Origin: Entamoeba histolytica HM-1:IMSS | Taxonomy: Eukaryota > Evosea > Mastigamoebida > Endamoebidae | Assembly: GCF_000208925.1 (NCBI RefSeq) | Contig: NW_001915048.1 | Coordinates: 1 to 32,769, forward strand | Reading direction: 5' to 3' | DNA length: 32,769 nt | Shown: positions 10,291 through 20,039 of the stretch, piece after piece | Numbering within the stretch: the stretch's first letter is position 1 | Layout of the letters: the number at the start of each line of letters is the position of its first letter | Position numbers and translations under genes: made by a program | The notes under the pieces: model-generated | Databases searched by the model: none | What the model saw: only the letters and a program-made list of their open reading frames with translations | Told to the model about the DNA's origin: nothing

Positions 10291-11199
10291 ATGATTTTAT
10301 TTCTCTTGATTATTGTATTTAGTAGTGCAACAGAGATTAATACACTTTTAAAGAGTGAAACAGAAACACCAGAACATGGAAATGAAGGAGTTGCAAAACC
10401 AGCAAATCCTCAACAAACGCAACCAGCACAACCACCAAAAACAGTAAATTCACAAGAAGCACAAACAAGACCAGATCATGTATCAGAACAACCCAAAGAA
10501 CCAACACAGGAAGTTGCACCAACAGGACCAACCAACACCAAATCACCAAACCCACCAGAATCTTCACCAAATCCATCAGGTTCATCAAAAGATGAAGCAA
10601 CAACAGGAACAGGAGGTTCACAAGCAACACCACAATCAACAGGAGCTTCCTCATCACAAACCACACAACCACAGTCAAAAGATTCTGTGTCATCACCTCA
10701 ATCACAAAACACACAATCAACAGGTTCACAACCAACTCAACCATCAACATCTCAAGACACAAAACAATCTCCACAAAGTACAAATCCACCAGTTTCAAAA
10801 CCTGAATCATCACCATCATTAACACCTAGTCCAGAACAAACAGAAACACTTAGTCAATCACCAACCACATCACCACAACAAGATGGTCAACAAAGTAAAC
10901 CAGCACCAGCAGAAACAACTAATCCAACACCAAATACACCAGCAAAATCAGACCAATCACCAGATTCAAATCCAGCACAATCAAATAATCAACAACATGA
11001 ACCACCAACAGATAACCAACAAAACAAACAACAAAATGAAACACTAACACCACATTTACCAAATAAAAATGAAACAACAAATGGAACAGAAAATAATAAT
11101 GTGAATAAAACAAATGATAATTTGAATAATCATAATCTTAATGGTGTATCTTGCATCTCTATTATTCTCTCTTTCATTTTTACATTTATTTTCTTCTAA
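10291..11199 (+). CDS. Secreted Ser/Thr/Pro/Gln-rich mucin-like protein, probably GPI-anchored
   Basis: An intact 302-residue ORF with the plan of a surface mucin. Residues 1-14 (MILFLLIIVFSSAT) form a signal peptide. About 20-250 is a disordered low-complexity region dominated by Pro, Thr, Ser, Gln and Asn, with almost no aromatic residues and no Cys. An Asn-rich stretch with N-glycosylation sequons (NET, NGT, NKT type) follows. The last about 20 residues (SCISIILSFIFTFIFF) are hydrophobic with no charged tail, as in a GPI-addition signal. Many Ser/Thr are potential O-phosphoglycan sites, as in Entamoeba proteophosphoglycans. There is no exact tandem repeat. GC is clearly higher than in the surroundings because of CCA/ACA/CAA codons. 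It lies 245 bp beyond element A. Surface location is inferred from the two hydrophobic ends. The named family member is not recognised. Confidence 0.8.
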   Translation: MILFLLIIVFSSATEINTLLKSETETPEHGNEGVAKPANPQQTQPAQPPKTVNSQEAQTRPDHVSEQPKEPTQEVAPTGPTNTKSPNPPESSPNPSGSSKDEATTGTGGSQATPQSTGASSSQTTQPQSKDSVSSPQSQNTQSTGSQPTQPSTSQDTKQSPQSTNPPVSKPESSPSLTPSPEQTETLSQSPTTSPQQDGQQSKPAPAETTNPTPNTPAKSDQSPDSNPAQSNNQQHEPPTDNQQNKQQNETLTPHLPNKNETTNGTENNNVNKTNDNLNNHNLNGVSCISIILSFIFTFIFF

Positions 11200-12349
11200 T
11201 TGATGATATTTAACTTTATTTATTTATTGTTTAATTGAATAATACTTAATCTGTATTTATCATGAAATTTCAATTCTATTTCATATCAACATATTTCATT
11301 ATTTATATTCATTTCTATCACATTTTGATTTTATTTAATTGTAACAATATAAATATTTGACACATTAGTTTTATGAATATTTAATCATTAATCAAAAAAA
11401 TAATTCTGAAAATAACACTCTCATTTCTATTCTTCTTCATTAAGAAATATGAAGAGTATTAATATTTATTGTTTGATTATTCAATACAATTATTTGAAAA
11501 TGACAAAGTCATAGAAATTAATAGAAATAATACATATTGTTTAAATAATTAATGAATGTTCAAAATAATTAAAAGAACAATTTCAACAATAGAAATGAGT
11601 TGAGTGATTTATTCAATGGTGTGTTTGAATCAATATTAGTACAATACAATGAATTAGTATAATGTTCATTTTATTATTCTGATTGATATGAATATTTTAC
11701 ATTGTATTTTGATTATTATAATAATGTCAATTCATACACATTTTATTTAATTGTTTTTGTTGAAATATTTGATGTGATAAATGATGGAATGAATAATAAA
11801 GAATTACAGAACAAAAAGAAGAATGAAACAAAACAAAATAATTTTATTTGTCAAATGAATATTGAGTTACAATAATACAAAAGATTAAACAATAGAATAT
11901 TAATGATAAAATAAGAAACAACAAAAAATAAGAAAAGAATAAGAAAAGATAAAAGTATCAAATAAAATGAATAAAATAAGAAATAGATAAATCAGAAAAG
12001 AATCAATAAGAGATGTGAATAAGTTATAAATGGTAAAGATGAAATTAAAATGATTGAGTGGAATGAAAATAACAATGAATTGAATGAATGTAATAAACAA
12101 CAATATAAAAGAAATAACACATAAATAAGAAGGAGAAGTTCATGAATGAAATAATAAAATAAAGGAAGAATTATAAAATCAACATGATAAAGAAAATAAA
12201 TGAAATAAAACATACAATATAAATACCATCTTCAAAATACATAATTAATAAAGAAACAAATACAATTATTAGAGAATGAAATGAATAATCTACAACAAAA
12301 ACATTAAACGAAATAATAGAAGAAATAAACCACAGAATTATATGATAAA
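11200..12349. other. AT-rich spacer with little or no coding signal
   Basis: Follows the mucin-like gene. A short coding-like peptide ELSDLFNGVFESILVQYNEL is readable on the plus strand at about 11597-11656, ending in TAA, with nothing recognisable around it. The rest is low-complexity AT sequence. From about 12250 weak Lys/Asn/Gln-rich frames appear, which may be the decayed N-terminal part of the TLDc pseudogene that follows. Confidence 0.4.
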
Positions 12350-13110
12350 ATGAATAAAAACAACAAATTCACTGAATCTAATACAAGAAATATTTCAATT
12401 TATGAAATAATGACACAAGACAATCTTCATAAAAATCAAAGAATGAGTATAAATGAAGAAATAATTAAAAATTTAATGAATAAAATAAGAATGAAAGTTT
12501 CACTCAGAATGAAAACTATATTGAATAAAACAAAGTAAAGAAGAACAAAAATACCAACTCAAATAAATTCATAAAAAATAAAAAATACTCAAAACACTTA
12601 TAATTCAAAAGATAAGAAATTAAACTAAATTTAAAAGAATTTTTAATTCAACAAATAGAAAAATATACAGAAAAATATTAAATATACTATTTGATTCAAA
12701 TACCAATGATTGGAAAGTTAATACATCAGTATTTGATCAAAGAATAATGAATAAAGAACATATAATAATTATTGAAGAATCATAATGAAATAAATTTGGA
12801 GGATATGTTAATTCTAAAATTGATAAAGTTGGTAAATGGATAAATGATTCAAAATCATTTTTATTTTCATTGGAAACAAATTGAAGAATAAAATGAATGA
12901 ATAAATTTGATATTAAACAACAATATGCATTTTATTTATTTAATCAATCACATGTTTATTTAAATTTGGATATAGTGGTATTCAAGTTTATAAAGAAAAT
13001 GATAAAATAACATTGTAATTAATATTCAAATGAATATTAAGAATATTAAATACATTTTTGTAAAAATATAATTTTGAATCAAAATAAATCATAATAATTG
13101 AAATGAAAAG
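12350..13110 (+). pseudogene. Decayed TLDc-domain gene (paralogue of 1239-2420)
   Basis: An open Lys/Asn/Met-rich piece (12350-12538) is followed by a broken TLDc region. From about 12688 the frame reads LFDSNTNDWKVNTSVFDQRI, then after two stops NKFGGYVNSKIDKVG, then INDSKSFLFSLETN, then MNKFDIKQQYAF. This aligns along its length with LFDSDKDDWKEDTSVFKQRI ... NRFGGYVNEKIDRVG ... INDSKSFVFSLESN ... MKKFDIKNSQYAF of the intact TLDc gene. Stops (TAA TGA about 12784-12789, TGA at about 12881 and 12893) replace Asp/Gly codons by single-base changes, and the 3' part is frameshifted. A clear pseudogene of the same family. Confidence 0.8.
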
Positions 13111-13298
13111 AAAATAATCAATATGAATTAATTGAAATGAAGAAGAGAAAACAAATAATGTTATGAATATTAAATAATTAATAAATGTTAATTATACACT
13201 TTATATTTAATTCTGTTGTGATGTATCATTGTTATATGAATATTTAGAGTATTATTTTAAAGTATTAAATTGAATAATTCATTGTTAGATAGTTTTGT

Positions 13299-13610
13299 TC
13301 ATTCATATGATTTGAATAATAATTGATTAAAACAAAACATTACTCCTTTGTTTAAACATAAAAAATTGTATGTATTGTGAATTGTGTTGATGTTCAAGAG
13401 AGTTTTTGTGAAAGAGGTGTTTATGCAATTAAAGAAACAGATAATTTGTATCATATTGCATATAATGAGTTGTATATAGTTTGATGTGATAGAGAAGGTA
13501 TTGTTGAGAAAGAAATAAAGAAACAAAAAAGAAATATTAATTTTGGAAAGCATATTGGTGTAGAACATTTACAATCCATTAATTATCATTTGTTCTTTTC
13601 ATTGTTTTGA
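13299..13610 (+). pseudogene. Gene fragment, unrecognised family
   Basis: From 13368 the plus strand reads an 81-codon segment that looks coding: IVNCVDVQESFCERGVYAI, then KETDNLYHIAYNELYIV, one TGA (13482-13484), then CDREGIVEKEIKKQKRN and GKHIGVEHLQSIN. It ends in TGA at 13608-13610. Upstream, after a frame change near 13366, the sequence PLFKHKKLYV also reads. The single internal stop and the frame change mark it as a pseudogene fragment. It may be the distal part of the TLDc pseudogene locus or an unrelated gene; I do not recognise it. Confidence 0.45.
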
Positions 13611-13799
13611 TTCTTATTTTCTAACTTATTTCTTCATTAGAAACATTCACTTTATTTCTGTTATTTCTCATTTGAGATAATTGTTATTAAATTCATAATT
13701 AAATTATATGTTGATTGATGATATTTTCTATTATCTTTAACTTATTCTATCATTAATAAAACTGTTAATAAAGAGTTATATTCAATTTCATTTGTTTTG

Positions 13800-14165
13800 T
13801 TGTATTTCATTTAATCATTCACATTTCATAACACTCTTTGTTGTTTGTTTCTATCTTGTTATTTCAAACATTCAAATTTATCAAAAACTAATCAAATTGG
13901 TCATTATCAGATTTTCTTATTTAAGAAATGAACCTCTAAATCTTCCCATTAGCATGTTATTACCACCAACCATTCAAAATACTCCCATCATTTCATTTTC
14001 TTGTTCTGTTATTACTTCAACATTATCACACTCATTCTGTTTGATTGAATTTGATGTGTCAACTATCTTCATATTATGACATTTTATCACTTTAACATCT
14101 TTTCCTTTAACATCTTTCTCAATATTAATTCCTTTACACTCTTCATTTTCAACTTTCTTCATTTA
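13800..14165 (-). pseudogene. Fragment of a short-repeat (LRR/beta-helix-like) protein gene
   Basis: The open part 13974-14162 reads VENEECKGINIEKDVKG, DVKVIKCHNMKIVDTSN and ECDNVEVITEQENEMMG. This is the same style of short repeat (x-x-hydrophobic-x-x-C-x-N-hydrophobic) seen in the long pseudogene at 21950-24478. After a TGA it continues with MVGGNNMLMGRFRGSFLK and then decays. Its 5' side runs up to the GGGTACG end of element B with only about 18 bases between, so the upstream part of the gene is missing. Confidence 0.55.
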
Positions 14166-14182
14166 TTCATTTGTTCTAAATC

Positions 14183-15209
14183 GGGTACGAAAATTAGCAA
14201 AGAAAAAATGCATCTAAATAATTTACAAAAAAGAAAAAAGATGCAAAAAAATTTGCATCCATAGAATTTTCCACTTTATTATATTTTGCTCCTAACAAAT
14301 AAAAAAATAAAAAGTATGATAAATACAGAATATATAAATATTTATGTTTATATTTTATAATCATTTCTATTCATTTTGTATGAAATATTAATGAAATAGA
14401 TTATTTGATTATTCATAATTATTTTTATTATTCATATTCTTTTATTTATATGTTATTTATCTATCGTATTTTTATATATTTATTTCTCTGTTTATATTAT
14501 TTATATCATCTGTTTATCTATATATTATTATATTATTATATTCTTCTTATTTTATGTTTTTTATGTTTATATTCTTTAGATTTTCTTATTGTTATTCTTT
14601 TATATTTAAATGTATTTTATTATTTGAATATTCATCTTTATCATTTTTATATTATTATCATTTATATCTATTTTCATTTTATATTTATTCTCTTTTGATT
14701 TATATTAATATTAATTTTATCTTTTATACTTTTTATTTATTATTATATCATTGATTATCATTTCTCCTTTTATTTATCATTTATTCTTATTATTCTTTTG
14801 TTTTATATTCTATCTATGTTATATATTCATATCATTTTCATTTATATTTTATCACTTATTATATATTATAATAACATAACACATATGATTGAATATATAA
14901 TAAACATCATGTTTAAATTATACATATAAATAATAACATAAAAAAGAGTAAAATATTTTTCAATAATAAAATATTGTTAATCATTTTACACAATTAAATT
15001 AGACACTTATTATTGAATATTTCTAATTTTTACATTAAAAATACACTTTTTATTTCTTCTTTTATTATCTATTCTATTTTATTACTCTTTATCTTCTTCT
15101 ACTTTTTCTTAGTTTCATAATTTTATTTTTCATCACCTTCTACTTCTTATTTCTTTTTATTCTTTTATATCTTTCTCTTCTTTTTCCATTATTTGCTTTT
15201 TTCGTTGCC
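14183..15209 (-). mobile_element. AT-rich TIR-like element, copy B (short form, about 1.03 kb)
   Basis: Starts GGGTACGAAAATTAGCAAA (14183) and ends TTTGCTTTTTTCGTTGCC (15209), so it lies in reverse orientation to copy A. It keeps about 0.9 kb next to the GGGTACG end but only about 0.12 kb next to the GGCAACG end. About 0.85 kb present in copies A, C and D (including the GATGCAAA cluster) is missing, making it an internal-deletion derivative. The GGCAACG end is 19 bases past the stop codon of the gene at 15229-15924. No target-site duplication is visible (left flank TCTAAATC, right flank CTTTTTAA). Confidence 0.78.
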
Positions 15210-15228
15210 CTTTTTAAGAAATAATCAA

Positions 15229-15924
15229 TTAGTTTAAGTAGCATGAACCAGTAGTTTCATTATAATCATAACTTACTATACTGAGAACATTAGAGAAAGT
15301 GAAATCACCTAAGATTCTTTGAAGACCAAATGGCATATTATTTAATAGGATCTGTAGATAATCATTATATTCAATAGAAACAATATGATGATTAATAGTA
15401 AGTGAGGAGTAAGCATTTTCTCCAAATAAGAAGAATGAGTCATTAAGATTAAATGACAAACTACTTTCTAATGGAACTTGAATTTGACTCTCACTTGTAT
15501 TACAGTACATAATAACGTCATATTTTGTTTTCTTATCATTAATTAGAAATAAGAATCCTATTCCATATATCTTTTCATTAGTATTATCAGTATCATCATC
15601 ATTATCATCATTAGATAATTTAACATTAAATCTTAGGTCATAATTAGCCTTTGTTCTAAATAATTCAGTCTTTAAACTAGTCATATCAACATTGATTTAA
15701 GATGTGTTACTATTCTCTACTATTGCTGTAGCACTTTTCATATTAGTAGGATCAAATTGAAGAATCTGGTCCACTTTATAGACAGTGATATTTCCAGCAT
15801 AATCATTTATATCAAAGTTCTTTGCTGTAGGTTTTGGAGTAAGTCCACTTCTTCTTGTGGATGCTAGTGTACGTCTTGATCTCATAATTTTTCTTAGTTT
15901 TAGTGAAAAAGAAATAAAAGACAA
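15229..15924 (-). pseudogene. Beta-strand-rich gene split by one in-frame TAA, unrecognised
   Basis: Two open pieces lie in the same frame: 15697-15924 (75 codons) and 15229-15684 (151 codons). They are separated only by TAA at 15697-15699 and four codons. The first has a basic N-terminus (MRSRRTLASTRRS from about 15885) and NFDINDYAGNITVYKVDQIL. The second is strand-rich, with an Asp/Asn-rich acidic loop (SNDDNDDDTDN), YDVIMYCNTSESQI and a C-terminal YNETTGSCYLN. Composition is uniform across the stop, so this is most simply one gene of about 230 codons with a nonsense change; a 151-residue product from an internal ATG (15684) is also possible. No domain is recognised. The all-beta pattern could suggest a lectin-like fold, but that is a guess. 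The start could be 15924 or 15885. Confidence 0.6.
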
Positions 15925-15964
15925 AGAATAGATTAATTAGATTCTAGTACTATCAATGAATATC

Positions 15965-16654
15965 TTATATGAGACTGAAGATACATAACATGATAGTTAA
16001 ATAACCAAGTATTATTTGAGCTTTATTCTCAACATGATTATAGTTATAGTCATAATCTAAATTTAATCCTGGTAATTCTTTTGAAGGGTCAATATAAAAA
16101 TAATTTTTCTGAGTATTTGCAAAACAAATATCTAAATCATTAGTGAAGCTATTAACAAGATTTAAACAATATGAATCAGAGTATTCACCACCATAAATTG
16201 TATTATTTACTATAGTGATATTTAACCATCTTCCATTGTCAGGAAAACATAATTTCTTTTTAGAAAAAATAGTTTGTAAGTTTTTACATCCTTGGTCATG
16301 ATATGTATAAATGAGAAGATATGAATTCCTAATTTCATCAATAGTAGAATAATTAATTTGAAGTGTACGGTTTTCAATAGGAGCAAATGCATTTTTACAA
16401 TTTTCCATAGTACTGTAATAAGTAAAATTCATATGTGTATTGTTGTTATAAAAGAAATAAGCAGCATAATCAGTAAAACCAATACAACTATTAAGAGGAT
16501 AATATTCAGTTTGATATTCATTACTAACATATTTAAAGTACTTGTATGATTTCTCCTCATTTCTAGAATTAAGTACATTGTCTTGTGCATCAATAATATC
16601 ATAGAGATATCTTCCTTCAACATTAATAACTGTTAAAATAATAAAAAAAAACAT
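15965..16654 (-). CDS. Small secreted, probably GPI-anchored Cys-containing protein
   Basis: An intact 229-residue ORF. Residues 1-13 (MFFFIILTVINVE) form a signal peptide. The mature region has six spaced Cys (NSCIGF, MENCKNAF, DQGCKNL, KKLCFPD, SYCLNL, DICFAN), enough for three disulfides, and several N-glycosylation sequons (NNT, NFT, NRT, NYS, NIT). The C-terminus (AQIILGYLTIMLCIFSLI) is a hydrophobic tail without a basic cytoplasmic part, as expected for GPI addition. This predicts a glycosylated ectodomain on the surface or in the endomembrane lumen. I do not recognise the family. The ATG is 53 bp from the GGGTACG end of element C, so any upstream regulatory DNA lies partly inside the element. 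A weak TATA-like CCTTAAAC is in between. Confidence 0.75.
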   Translation of the reverse strand: MFFFIILTVINVEGRYLYDIIDAQDNVLNSRNEEKSYKYFKYVSNEYQTEYYPLNSCIGFTDYAAYFFYNNNTHMNFTYYSTMENCKNAFAPIENRTLQINYSTIDEIRNSYLLIYTYHDQGCKNLQTIFSKKKLCFPDNGRWLNITIVNNTIYGGEYSDSYCLNLVNSFTNDLDICFANTQKNYFYIDPSKELPGLNLDYDYNYNHVENKAQIILGYLTIMLCIFSLI

Positions 16655-16707
16655 TGAACAAATCTTAGTGGTAATCTATCTTATTTAGTTTAAGGGTATT
16701 ATTAGAT

Positions 16708-18623
16708 GGGTACGAAAATTAGCAAAGAAAAAATGCATCTAAATAATTTACAAAAATGAAAAAGATGCAAAAAAATTTGCATCCATAGAATATTCCACTT
16801 TATTATATTTTGCTCCTAAAATAAAAATAAATAAAAAATATGATAAATACAGAATATATAAATATTTATGTTTATATTTTATTATCATTTGTATTCATTT
16901 TGTATGAAATATTAATGAAATAGATGATTTGATGAATCATATTTAATTATTTTTATTCTTTTTATTCTTTTATTTATATGTTATTTATCTATCGTATTTT
17001 TATATTTATTTCTCTGTTTATATTATTTATATCATTATGTTATTCTTATTATCTATATATTATTATATTCTTCTTATTTTATTATTTTTATGTTTATATT
17101 CTTTAGATTTTCTTATTGTTATTCTTTTATATTTAAATGTATTTTATTATTTGTTTATTCATCTTTATCATTTTTATATTCTTATCATTTTTATATTATT
17201 ATCATTTATTCTCTTTTGTTTTATATTAATATTAAATTTATCTTTTATACTTTGATTTTATTATTATATCATTTATTATCTTTTCTATATTTATTTATCA
17301 TTTATTCTTATTATTCTTTTGTTTTTTATATTCTATATCATATATTCATATCATTTTCATTTATATTTTATTAAATATTATATGTTATAATAACATAACA
17401 CTTATGATTGATTATATAATAAACATCATGATGAAGTTATACATATAAATAATAACATAAAAAAGAGTAAAATATTTTTCATTAATAAAATATTGTTAAT
17501 CATTTTACACAATTAAATTAGACACTTTTATTTCATATTTCTAATTTTTACAATAAAAAATACACTTTTTATTTCTTCTTTTATCATCTCTTTGTGATTT
17601 ATTATTTTTATATTCTTCTTCTACTTTATTTTTATTCTTTTATATATTTATATTCTTTTTATATTATTTGTTTTTCATTGTTGTTTCTATTTCTTTCTTC
17701 TATTATTTATCAATTTTATATTCATTTATTCTTTTTATTTCTTTTTTATTAATTCTTGAGTATTGTATATTTCTTTATTATTTCATTTGTGTATTATCAA
17801 ATTATATGTTTTATTGATTTTATGTTGAACAAAATATTGAATAATTCAATATTTTCATTCTTAATTATTCATTCTTTATTCTGAAATGTTGTGTATATTT
17901 ATTATATTAAATGAATATGATGAATGAATATCAATATTATTGTTTATTTGATTTTAAAAAATAATAAATGAATATGAAATAATAAATGAAATAAAATAAT
18001 GAAGACAATGAAATGATAATGAAATAGAATAATCTAATATTGAACAAATCAAATAAAGAATATATTGAATATATCATTATTGTTACTTTATTATTTGTTA
18101 TTTCAATTATTAAATATTAATAAATTATTCATGAATATTTAATTGATATTTTACAATTTCATTTTCATTTTATTTAATAAATGAAATATGAATAATAAAT
18201 GAATGAATAATAATTTAATATATGAAATAATAAAAAGAAAGATAAATAATAAAGAAATATGATGTATTTAATACATACTATAATTTATTATCAAATATAA
18301 TAATATCAAATGATGAATTATTTTTATTTCAAAATATTTTGCATCAATAAAATATGTTGCTAAATATTTTGCATCATTAAATTTTGCATCATTAAATTTT
18401 GCACTTTTTTTATTTGTTGAAATAAAATTTGCATCCTTTATTTTTTTCTTTCTATTCTTCTTTTATCATCTCTTTTGTTTTATTACACTTTATCTTCTTT
18501 CTTTTTATATTCTCTCCTTTCTACTTTTATTCTTTCTTCATCTTCATCTACTTCTTACTTTCTTTTTATTCTTTTATATCATTCATTCTCTTCTTTTTCA
18601 ATTATTTGCTTTTTTTCGTTGCC
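16708..18623 (-). mobile_element. AT-rich TIR-like element, copy C (long form, about 1.92 kb)
   Basis: Bounded by GGGTACGAAAATTAGCAAA at 16708 and GCTTTTTTTCGTTGCC at 18623. The right 1.33 kb (about 17290-18623) matches copy D (20642-21975) at a constant offset of 3352 with only isolated differences noticed, for example around 18285 and 18400. The left about 0.58 kb is clearly more diverged from D. There is no transposase ORF. The GGCAACG end lies inside the truncated S41-like ORF, and the GGGTACG end is 53 bp upstream of the secreted-protein gene. No target-site duplication (TATTAGAT against GTAGCTTT). Confidence 0.82.
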
Positions 18624-19380
18624 GTAGCTTTAATATAGAATATGTAACACTTACACTTTCTTCATTTTCCCATATAATAGTTATTGGTGTATTTAAATAT
18701 TCTTTTGTTAATGGTATTTCTTCTAATATGGCAAAAACAAATGTTGAACATGCTTTTTCAAATTGTGCATGTGGAGAGTTAAATCCTATGTATTTCTTTC
18801 CAAATTTCCGAATAATATCAAATGGATCTTCTCCATTAATTGTTTTAACTGCTACATTTTCATTATTAATCACTTCTTGTGGAACATCAACAGAAATACC
18901 ACCAGTCGTGCTTCTTTGATGTAAATGCATTTTCTTATCATCATTAATATATATTGAAAATGGAAGGAAACTGCCTAATACCTTTAGGATTAAATTTGGT
19001 TTATAAACAGTATAATCCATACCAAAACTTAAATGAGAATCTCTTATTGAAACAATAAAGTTTTTAATTTGAGAATAGAAATCATACATACTTGTTGTTT
19101 GTGTGTTTATTTTATTTAATTCTGCATCAATATCAATTTTATTATAATAATCATCTGAGAATGCTGGTTGTGGTGGATTCTTTAATATATCTTTAAAAAC
19201 ATATGATTCTAAATAATATTTTAATCCATTAATAATATCACTGTTTTCTTTTTCTGTTGTTTTAATTGATTCAATACATTCAAATGCACTATCAACTGTA
19301 TCTATTTCATACCCTTGTTTATAGTCATTACATTGTTTTGATAATGAAAATCCAATGAACAGTAAAATTAAAATGTTCAT
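18598..19380 (-). pseudogene. 3'-truncated S41-family peptidase-like secreted protein
   Basis: The ORF is 260 residues with a signal peptide (MNILILLFIGFSLS). It resembles the N-terminal part of Entamoeba proteins annotated as peptidase S41 family: the helical segment with IKNFIVSIRDSHLSFGMDY (the D-x-H-x-x-F signature before the PDZ-like part) and VAVKTINGEDPFDIIRKFG (PDZ-like). The catalytic Ser/Lys region, which should follow over some 250-300 further residues, is missing. The last native residues are SILKL; the next eight (RQRKKANN) and the stop are encoded by the end of element C. The missing part is not found on the other side of the element. The promoter and start are intact, so a short secreted product could still be made, but not an active peptidase. 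Family assignment is by recognition only. Confidence 0.7.
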
Positions 19381-19402
19381 ATTTAATGAATATATCTTTC
19401 TA

Positions 19403-19419
19403 AGTTCATGTTTAAATAT
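19403..19419 (-). promoter_or_regulatory. GAAC box and TATA-like box of the S41-like gene
   Basis: On the minus strand ATATTTAAAC (19410-19419) is followed at once by ATGAACTT (GAAC element, 19402-19409), then ATATATTCA just before the ATG as an initiator-like site. This is a near-complete Entamoeba core promoter in front of a truncated gene. Confidence 0.65.
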
Positions 19420-20039
19420 TCATTTGTCTTTATTTCCATTAGTTCCATTAATTCATAAAACGTCATCACTAAATGTTTGTGATTCAATAAAAATTACAAT
19501 TATATTACAAACTTCAACTTATTATTCTTTTGTTTTGTTTTCTTTTCTCATGTTATTTGTTTTGTTGAATTTCTTCTCTTTATATTAACAATATGTTTAT
19601 TCTTTTTTAGCGTTTTATATTCAAAATTGAATTAAACATCATTCAATTTTAGTATTATCATATTATTAAAAAATAAATTCTTATTTACATAATTGTTTGT
19701 TATCTAAAGAGGATTTAAAAATAATTATATAAATAACATTACATTCAATATTACACATATTTTATTCAATTTGATGTACTAAATATATATTGTTGATATA
19801 CCATTGAAAGTCTATAAAATATTTTTAAACTTAGAATTAAAAAATGTATTTATTTAAATTAAATGTATAATAAATTGTATTTATACATATTCAAATTAAT
19901 TCTTCATTGCGAATAAATGTGATAATTTAGTATATCCTCATTTATCTACTTCATAACTGAATGATGTTTAACATTTATTATCAAATTTCGTATGAAACAA
20001 AAAAAATTGATGAAATTAAATAAGTGAATTAAATTATAA
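19420..20039. other. AT-rich spacer, no gene seen
   Basis: Between the S41-like promoter and element D. There are short plus-strand frames only, which lack coding character. I see no repeat or RNA gene. Confidence 0.45.

Noticed and set aside
10337..10825. Minus-strand 162-codon and plus-strand 114-codon (His/Asn/Gln-rich) frames.
   Set aside because: Both overlap the mucin-like gene, which alone has a signal peptide, a GPI-type tail and a promoter. The others reflect its repetitive codons.
13299..13568. Minus-strand 89-codon frame (MFYTNMLSKINISFLFLYFF).
   Set aside because: The plus strand of the same stretch reads a more protein-like sequence with normal composition. The minus frame is its Phe/Asn-rich shadow.
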